Source: Methanobacterium_C sp963845285
Lineage (GTDB): Archaea > Methanobacteriota > Methanobacteria > Methanobacteriales > Methanobacteriaceae
Length of the DNA stretch: 64,000 nucleotides
Reading direction: 5' to 3'
Assembly: GCA_963845285.1 (NCBI GenBank)
Contig: CAWJRO010000015.1
Coordinates: 1 to 64,000 of the forward strand
In this document: positions 58,562 through 64,000 of the stretch, piece by piece
How the letters are laid out: each line of letters begins with the position of its first letter
How positions within the stretch are numbered: the first letter of the stretch is position 1
Program-made: the position numbers and the translations under genes
Notes under the pieces: model-generated
Seen by the model: the letters and a program-made list of their open reading frames with translations, nothing else
Told to the model about the DNA's origin: nothing
Database searches by the model: none

Positions 58562-59226
58562 TCATTTAACATTTGTTATAACATTAAAACTCGTGTCCAA
58601 GAGTCTGTAAGTCATATTGTCAACTTCATCAACCCCACCCACTCCGAAATTTCATAAACAAAAACAGGAGTTCCAGTGTCTGCAATGGGATTTGAAACTC
58701 TTATTGCTGATGTTGTTTGGGGCTTACTATTTTTAACTCCCTTTAAATAATTTAATTGGGGTAATCCCTTTTGAACAGCCTGTGCAAGCTGGACCTACTT
58801 ATCATCCATCCAAGGTGTTGCAATGAAAAATCCACTGCCATAACCGAAGTGATGGGCGTGGTAGATAATCATAAGATTGTAATGTGATTTTTTAATATCA
58901 GGAACTATATAATGTGCTGCAAGATATTTTCCATTGTTCAGACTTAAGGTATAATCTTCAGATGATCCTGGACATTTATTGCATAGTTGGTGCATAGTTG
59001 GTTATTTCAACAAGAAAAAAGATGTGATTAGGGAAGATATGTAATTTTTGATCACAATTTTTACAGGACCAATTGCAAGATTTTCACGGGAATGTATACC
59101 TGTAATAACTGTTATTTTAACTGGATGTGTACCTAAAGAACCATAAACTTCTTTAGTAACGTAAACTTTATTATATGAGCTGTTGGTCGAATTTCCAGTG
59201 ATTTCATTCATATTTACCAATAAAAA
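58562..59226 (-). pseudogene. Decayed zinc-deacylase/peptidase-type protein
   Basis: Minus-strand segments in several frames: MNEITGNSTNSSYNKVYVTK, KITVITGIHSRENLAIGPVK, GSGFFIATPWMDDK then a stop, LAQAVQKGLPQLNYLKGVKN and TGTPVFVYEISEWVG with VDNMTYRLLDTSFNVITN at the end. The phrase TGIHSRE is similar to the H-x-x-E zinc motif region of succinylglutamate-desuccinylase-like proteins, and intact relatives lie next to it at 59500-60366 and beyond 63605. Multiple stops and a frame change show it is dead. Confidence 0.65.
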
Positions 59227-59306
59227 AAATTTCCATGAGCCACGACACAAATAACAATGAAAATCAGAAATTTATATCCTCTTTTCATCATATCACATTC
59301 ATTAAT

Positions 59307-59470
59307 CCTCAAAGAACCAATCCTCAAAGAACCAATCCTCAAAGAACCAATCCTCAAAGAACCAATATCCTCAAAGAACCAATATCCTCAAAGAACCAAT
59401 ATCCTCAAAGAACCAATATCCTCAAAGAACCAATATCCTCAAAGAACCAATATCCTCAAAGAACCAATAT
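59307..59470. repeat. Tandem repeat, 15-bp then 17-bp units, ten copies
   Basis: CCTCAAAGAACCAAT three times (15 bp each), then CCTCAAAGAACCAATAT seven times (17 bp each). Because the unit length is not a multiple of three, it cannot encode a regular protein. Located between two deacylase-type genes. Confidence 0.95.
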
Positions 59471-59499
59471 TGTGTAAATTCGTTATATTCTAAAATCTT

Positions 59500-60366
59500 T
59501 TATAATATCCCAGTATATTTCAAAAATGCCATCATATACTGATTTGAAAGTTCTGAGCTTCCTTGTTTCACTGTGCCATGGGGTGATAAAACTTCACATG
59601 TTACTGATGTAATTCCAGTATCATTAGTTACTGTTGTCATAACTCCAGGGTAAGATGCTACTTCTGTTAAAGGTGAACCAGTTTTGTTTTTTAAGTAATT
59701 TGCTAATTCCACACTTTGGGGATTACTTGGATAATAGATTATACAGTTCTTCCCAGGAACATCATTTGGTCTGGAAGAATGGAAATCACCAAAAAAAGTT
59801 ATATTATTACTTTTTGCAGTGCTGGCTATTATATTAGTTGGGGTCCCAGAGATTTGTGCTATTCTATTGGGGTCAGTACCATTGTTAAATCTTATATCAT
59901 TAGCTGTATTATATGGTATTGCGAAAGGAACTATGTAAACAGTGCCATTAATTTTTTTACCATTCAAATAATTTACAAGCTCCATTACTGCTACCTCTGA
60001 TGGTAATTCCGCTCCATGAGTCCCTGCAACAATCATGACATGTGGTTCACTCCCATTTCCAAAAGTGACCATTACAGTTCCATTTTTAGCTGCTGAAATT
60101 ATTTTATCACTCAATTCTGTTTTAGGAATATCTTGAAAGAGTACAGTATTATTAGTGATATCTCCACCAGTATTATTATTTATAACCGTTATTTTGTAAT
60201 TATTATAGGTATTATTGGAACTTTTAGTATTTGATTGAGTTCCCAAGGTATAATCTAACACAATTATACCACAAATTAATATTAATAATAAAGATCCTAC
60301 TAATAAAAATCTCTTTTTATTATCTTGACCATTTTTATTAGGGTACAAGGAAGCTTTCTTTTTCAT
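59500..60366 (-). CDS. Membrane-anchored deacylase/peptidase (succinylglutamate desuccinylase-like)
   Basis: About 288 residues from MKKKASLYPNKNGQDNKKRF: a membrane anchor (LVGSLLLILICGIIVLDYTL), an Asn/Thr-rich linker and a zinc-enzyme domain with MIVAGTHGAELPSEVAVMEL (His and Glu of the H-x-x-E motif), a later GDFHSSRPNDVP (second His) and CEVLSPHGTVKQGSSE (catalytic Glu region). The family is M14-like deacylase; in Methanobacteria such surface enzymes may act on the cell wall. The frame opens at 60492, but the extra 42 residues are atypical. A paralogue runs off the window at 63605. Confidence 0.75.
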   Translation of the reverse strand: MKKKASLYPNKNGQDNKKRFLLVGSLLLILICGIIVLDYTLGTQSNTKSSNNTYNNYKITVINNNTGGDITNNTVLFQDIPKTELSDKIISAAKNGTVMVTFGNGSEPHVMIVAGTHGAELPSEVAVMELVNYLNGKKINGTVYIVPFAIPYNTANDIRFNNGTDPNRIAQISGTPTNIIASTAKSNNITFFGDFHSSRPNDVPGKNCIIYYPSNPQSVELANYLKNKTGSPLTEVASYPGVMTTVTNDTGITSVTCEVLSPHGTVKQGSSELSNQYMMAFLKYTGIL

Positions 60367-60469
60367 AAGAAACCCAAAAAAATTGAAATACATTGAACAC
60401 AAAATTTTTGCAAATTTTTTATAAAATCCCACCAGACATACATTATAATCAAGAAAGTAATTTATTAAA

Positions 60470-60570
60470 ACTTGTTGAGATAATAAGTTCAATTAACTTC
60501 TTTAGTCTGATTAAACTACTTTTTTCAGGTTTATTCAATATATAATGTAACTTTTGGTACTTAACTATAA
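60470..60570 (+). repeat. About 105-bp dispersed repeat, copy 2
   Basis: ACTTGTTGAGATAATAAGTT ... GTCTGATTAAACTACTTTTT ... ACTTTTGGTACTTAACTATAA; same orientation as 26313-26420. Confidence 0.75.
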
Positions 60571-60813
60571 ATTTAAATTCATAACCTTTTTATTAATATG
60601 TAAATAGAAGAATAAATATTTCTGCTTCGTAATGTATTACAATTTTTATATTTGGATTGTTTTTAGATGGTCATATTTTTAAATCAATTCATTCTACCTT
60701 TCATCAATGGCAAGGAATCTCTGATACACATTATAAAACTTAAATAATTAAAGAACTAGTTAAATCCCAAAAAAAGACACATTAAGTGTTTTATTATGAA
60801 GAATGTATTGGAT

Positions 60814-61437
60814 TTAAATTGTACTGTTTTTATATTTGTATTTGTATATCATGTATCCTATGAGTCCTATGAGTCCTATTATGACGATTATGTCGAGTAT
60901 GTGGAAGTATTGGCTTATTATATCCCATCTTGGCCCTAACTGGACTCCTATGTAACCTAATACGAAGCACCATGGTAGTGATCCCAGGAATGTGTAAATT
61001 ATGAATTTTTTCAGGTTCATGTGCGTGATTCCAGCAGGTAATGATATGAAAGTCCGTATTCCCGGCAGGACTCTGCTTATGAGAACTGCTTCATAACCAT
61101 ATTTATCGAACCATTTATCTGCGGTTTCCAGGTTTTCATGGGTTATGAATATATACTTACCATACTTTTCAAGTAAAGGTCTTCCACCTTTCCATCCCAC
61201 AAAATAAGCTATGAGTGATCCGAAAAGGTTTCCCAGTGCTCCGACAAGGGTTATTCCCCAGAGCGTCATGTTGGTGTTACCCTGCCACACAACAAAACCA
61301 CTGAAAGTCATTATTATTTCACTTGGAAGAGGTATGCAGGCACTTTCAAAGGTCATACCAATAAAAACACCCCAATAACCCAAACTACCAATAATATTAA
61401 TCACAAAAAGACTCAAAAATTCAACTATGCTTACCAT
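60814..61437 (-). CDS. DedA family membrane protein
   Basis: About 207 residues from the ATG at 61437 with AAAGGTG nine bases before it; a GTG at 61446 is a weaker start. Typical DedA/SNARE-associated motif FESACIPLPSEIIMTFSGF, then WKGGRPLLEKYGKYIFI, SRVLPGIRTFISLPAGI and a C-terminal helix. DedA proteins recycle polyprenyl or phospholipid carriers across the membrane. The adjacent PAP2 phosphatases on the same strand fit a shared role in carrier-lipid recycling. Confidence 0.93.
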   Translation of the reverse strand: MVSIVEFLSLFVINIIGSLGYWGVFIGMTFESACIPLPSEIIMTFSGFVVWQGNTNMTLWGITLVGALGNLFGSLIAYFVGWKGGRPLLEKYGKYIFITHENLETADKWFDKYGYEAVLISRVLPGIRTFISLPAGITHMNLKKFIIYTFLGSLPWCFVLGYIGVQLGPRWDIISQYFHILDIIVIIGLIGLIGYMIYKYKYKNSTI

Positions 61438-61467
61438 ATAAAACACCTTTTGAAAACTATTATTTAT

Positions 61468-62048
61468 TTATTCTTCTGTTAGTTTTCCTGTTATTTTTGA
61501 GTAAATTCCTTTAATTACATTGTTTATGGGATTTAATTTCTCTTTAAATTGGAATACAATAATTGTACTTATTACTGCAACAATCAGGGACCCAAAAATA
61601 TCCATTGGGAAATGAATTCCACAAAATACCCTCGCAATGCCTCCAATGAACCCTAATATCACAAGTACTATTCCTGCAATCCTTGTTTCTTTGAAATAAA
61701 CCATCATCAGTGCAATTGAAAGCATTAGGGTTGTGTGATCAGAGGAAAAGATGTTTCTGCAGGGTACTGGAAAAGCAAGGTTCCTGTTGGAATCATAAAT
61801 GGCCTAGGGTGGGAATAGAAGAGTCCCATAATAAAGTTTATAAAAAGTCCAATAAATGCTGCGTAAACTCCGTAAAGTAATATATCACGAGTTTTGTTTT
61901 GTTTTTTGATCCATAGATAAGCCATGCTTAAGATTACTATTACAGGCATGTACTTTGCTGCCAATATGGCCAGAGTGTCTGTAAATGGATTTAAACCAGC
62001 ATATTGGTTAACAAGATGGAATATTACCATGTTTAACTGTTCAATCAT
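61468..62048 (-). pseudogene. PAP2-type phosphatase with a one-base deletion
   Basis: From the ATG at 62048 (MIEQLNMVIFHLVNQYAGLN) with AAAGGTTGAT upstream. Frame 1 runs to AETSFP then diverges; one base over, the protein continues SDHTTLMLSIALMMVYFKET and RVFCGIHFPMDIFGSLI to EE at the stop. Joined, it has the PAP2/UppP-type motifs SHPRP, PSDHTT and RVFCGIHFPMD. A single base is missing in TTTTCCTCTGATC near 61738-61750. This may be a true lesion or an assembly error. Lipid-carrier pyrophosphatase (BcrC-like) is the likely activity if intact. Confidence 0.82.
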
Positions 62049-62206
62049 AAAAATATCAACCTTTAATTTTAATTTTTCCCGTAATTCGCTTATATTGTTA
62101 TAACTATACTTAGCTACATTTATGTGGGTTAACCTTAAAAGAGCCAAATATTATGGGTTTTTTAGAAATAGTATCACATACTTCTTGAGTCTTAGTTTTG
62201 GGGGTT

Positions 62207-62250
62207 ATATTTAAGTATTTATTCCCGAGTTACACCCCAATCTTAACCCA
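62207..62250 (-). promoter_or_regulatory. 44-nt upstream element shared by both PAP2 genes, copy 1
   Basis: Reading toward the gene: TGGGTTAAGATTGGGGTGTA with ACTCGGGAATAAATACTTAAATAT. It matches 63194-63237 with two or three differences. Contains TACTTAAATAT as a TATA-like element. Confidence 0.65.
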
Positions 62251-62302
62251 CTTTGAACCCATTTTTTTAATTTAAAAAATAATTTTATCTACTTATTTTA
62301 CA

Positions 62303-62944
62303 TCAAAAAATTTTTTTTACATTACCAACAATGTCTAAACTCACTATTTTATCCATATAAATCATTTTAGAAATTTTACTGTTGAAAATGTTGTTCTCAA
62401 ACTTTAAGACTATTATAGCAGATATTAACCCTAATAATGCTCCAAAAACAACATCAAATGGATAATGAACCCCAATATAGACCCTGGAAAATCCAATAAG
62501 TGCTGCAAATGCAATTAATGGATAAATCAATCTTAATTTTTTATTTTTAAAGTTTAAACTGTATTTTAGGCCTAAAACTGTGGCAACTGCAAATGAACTT
62601 GTTGTGTGACCTGAAGGGAACGAATAAATCTCAGTTTCAGGAACAAGTTGATGGACATTACTCAAAACAAGGAAAGGCCTAGGCTCTGCCACTACATATT
62701 TCAGGATATATGCAACCCCATTTCCTAAGAATAATACTATTAATCCGAGAATAGCTACTTTTTTAGCTTTTTTACCTCCAAATAGATACAATGCTCCGCA
62801 AATAAGTCCCCATGTCATTAAACTTCCAAAATTTGTCAAAGACGGCATTAAAATATCTAAAAAACTATTTTCCATTCCTAAATTAATATAATAAAACAGA
62901 TAAATGTTGTAATGCATTAACTCTGTAATTAAAATATTATACAT
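62303..62944 (-). CDS. PAP2-family phosphatase
   Basis: 213 residues, about five membrane helices. The three PAP2 motifs are intact: KYVVAEPRP, PSGHTTSSF and SRVYIGVHYPFD (catalytic His). It probably removes phosphate from undecaprenyl/dolichyl-type diphosphate or from phosphatidate. GGAG precedes the ATG at 62944. It shares a 44-nt upstream element with the second PAP2 gene. A basic C-terminal tail of 35 residues follows the last helix. Confidence 0.92.
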   Translation of the reverse strand: MYNILITELMHYNIYLFYYINLGMENSFLDILMPSLTNFGSLMTWGLICGALYLFGGKKAKKVAILGLIVLFLGNGVAYILKYVVAEPRPFLVLSNVHQLVPETEIYSFPSGHTTSSFAVATVLGLKYSLNFKNKKLRLIYPLIAFAALIGFSRVYIGVHYPFDVVFGALLGLISAIIVLKFENNIFNSKISKMIYMDKIVSLDIVGNVKKIF

Positions 62945-63604
62945 TATTAATAACTCCTATAACTCTAAAATTATTATATTATTCTGTAATTATCCTATAA
63001 CTATCGTAAGTTTAACTAAGCAAAAAATACCAATACACGACAGTTTAATACAAATAAACATTGATGAACTTTTCAAATCCTAAATTAACCTTTTGATTCT
63101 TTTAAAAAGATGTTTTATGGCCTTTTGTTATTATTTCTTTGAAATCGACAGTTTTAAGATTAATTCATTTAACAAACTTTATTTTTATGAGGAATATTTA
63201 AGTATTTATTCCAGAGTTACACCCCAATCCTAACCCAATTTTCTCCTGTTCCTTGAGGTATATTTTACTTGAGCTATATTTTATAATAGTTAATAAGAAT
63301 AAAAATTCCACAATCCCTATAACTCCTAAATATGGGCACTGTTTAATCAAAAGCCCATTTAACATTAATGTGTAGATCTATAAAAAGATGAAAAACAATT
63401 TAGTTTTTTATAATAAAATTGAACACCATGAACCCTTTTAATAATAGTGCTCCTCTCATTTATATTCTTTTTATTCAAATCCAGGTTAAAACTGAAATAT
63501 ATTCTGAATTTTAGTATCATAAAATCATAATGTTACATATTTCCAGTCTATTACATTAGAATGATGCACTATGGGTATTATATATTAAATTATAATTTAT
63601 TAAA
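62945..63604. other. Intergenic region with shared promoter element
   Basis: 660 nt, AT-rich, holding the second copy of the 44-nt element (63194-63237). No gene seen. Near the right end a short direct repeat of ATTAAATTATAAT occurs (63585-63611). Confidence 0.5.
63194..63237 (-). promoter_or_regulatory. 44-nt upstream element shared by both PAP2 genes, copy 2
   Basis: Same sequence as 62207-62250 apart from two or three changes, lying 250 nt before the PAP2 gene at 62944. It is thus further from its gene than copy 1 (about 160 nt), which argues for either a regulator site or a long leader. Confidence 0.65.
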
Positions 63605-64000
63605 TTATAATGTCCCTGTATACTGTAAAAATGATATCATATTTTTGTATGAAATTTCTGAGCTTCCGGGTTTAACTGTACCGTGGGGTGATAGAACTTC
63701 ACTGACTATTGATGTGATTTTTTTATTGGTACTTACAGTTGTTAAGAGTCCAGGATAGGGTATTGCATTTAATAATGATACATTAGTGTTTTTAGCCATG
63801 TATTTGGCTAGGTCCTGGCTTGTTTTGTTGTTGTAGTATATTACGCAGTTTTTTCCCGGTACATCATGTGGTTGTGATGAATGGAAATCACCAAGGTATT
63901 TGACGTTATTTTTAAGAGCAGTTTGAATTATAATGTTTGTTGGACTTCCGGGAGTTCTTGTTATGATATTTGGGTTTTTACCATGGTAAAGTCGAGTGTT
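63605..64000 (-). CDS. Deacylase/peptidase paralogue (partial, N-terminus outside window)
   Basis: The C-terminal 131 residues of a protein like the one at 59500: YLGDFHSSQPHDVPGKNCVI, then SIVSEVLSPHGTVKPGSSEI and ending FLQYTGTL. It retains the second zinc-ligand His and the Glu region. The N-terminal half lies beyond 64000. With the intact 59500 copy and the dead 58562 one it makes a cluster of three. Confidence 0.8.
   Translation of the reverse strand, partial: NTRLYHGKNPNIITRTPGSPTNIIIQTALKNNVKYLGDFHSSQPHDVPGKNCVIYYNNKTSQDLAKYMAKNTNVSLLNAIPYPGLLTTVSTNKKITSIVSEVLSPHGTVKPGSSEISYKNMISFLQYTGTL

Noticed and set aside
59235..59493. CRISPR-like array or repetitive protein (NPQRTNPQRT...)
   Set aside because: Units follow one another directly with no spacers, and unit length (15, 17) is wrong for CRISPR. 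The repetitive open frames exist only because the repeat lacks stops.

Overview
The window looks like chromosome from a methanogenic archaeon of the order Methanobacteriales, most likely a Methanobacterium-type organism. The grounds are the methanol methyltransferase genes mtaB, mtaC and mtaA, a membrane-type archaeal LonB, a NikR-type regulator, archaeal BRE/TATA-like promoters, Shine-Dalgarno sites of the GGAGG/GGTGA type and strongly AT-rich intergenic DNA. No rRNA, complete tRNA or CRISPR array was seen. No taxonomic search was possible, so the genus is an inference.

Layout. 1-4.1 kb: methanol-utilisation locus (mtaB-mtaC on the minus strand, mtaA separately on the minus strand, an unassigned gene between them); a 17-nt motif is shared upstream of mtaB and mtaA. 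4.1-18.4 kb: mixed housekeeping and stress genes (DUF308 membrane protein, DJ-1/PfpI protein, PRC-barrel protein, ArsR regulator, aldo-keto reductase with ferredoxin-like Cys motifs, LonB, two YbjQ-type proteins, NikR-like regulator, YhgE/Pip membrane protein), with relics of a transposase and a GshAB-type ATP-grasp enzyme at 6.5-7.2 kb. 18.8-21.3 kb: a decayed IS1182-type element that interrupts a rhuM-like gene. 21.9-28.6 kb: FUSC-family exporter-like protein, beta-carbonic anhydrase, a DNA-methylase fragment and several small genes. 28.9-35.3 kb: kdpABC and a KdpD-like sensor that lacks the histidine-kinase module. 36-54.6 kb: accessory region with a P-type proton-pump ATPase, a first trkAH pair, an intact IS with 8-bp target duplication, small orphan genes, a membrane-anchored STAND-like NTPase, a decayed type IIG restriction-modification gene, miniature inverted-repeat elements and other dispersed repeats. 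54.9-57.1 kb: a second trkAH pair. 57-64 kb: small membrane protein, 4-oxalocrotonate-tautomerase-like protein, three deacylase-type proteins (one dead, one cut by the window end), DedA and two PAP2 phosphatases (one frameshifted).

How the genes work together. MtaB transfers the methyl group of methanol to the corrinoid on MtaC, and MtaA moves it to coenzyme M, which supports methanol-dependent methanogenesis. Potassium handling is heavily represented: high-affinity KdpABC, two TrkA/TrkH systems and a proton-pumping ATPase that could energise them. Envelope lipid-carrier turnover is suggested by two PAP2 phosphatases and a DedA protein.

Most notable observations: a 107-109-bp MITE family (five free copies plus one nested in the IS) whose ends resemble those of the IS1182-type element; a diverged duplication of the ATPase 3' end that brackets about 13.4 kb of accessory DNA; a kinase-less KdpD; a shortened transmembrane STAND NTPase; and a large number of decayed genes. 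I did not find a complete, clearly new multi-gene system. The best candidate for an undescribed function is the 50.9-54.5 kb segment.
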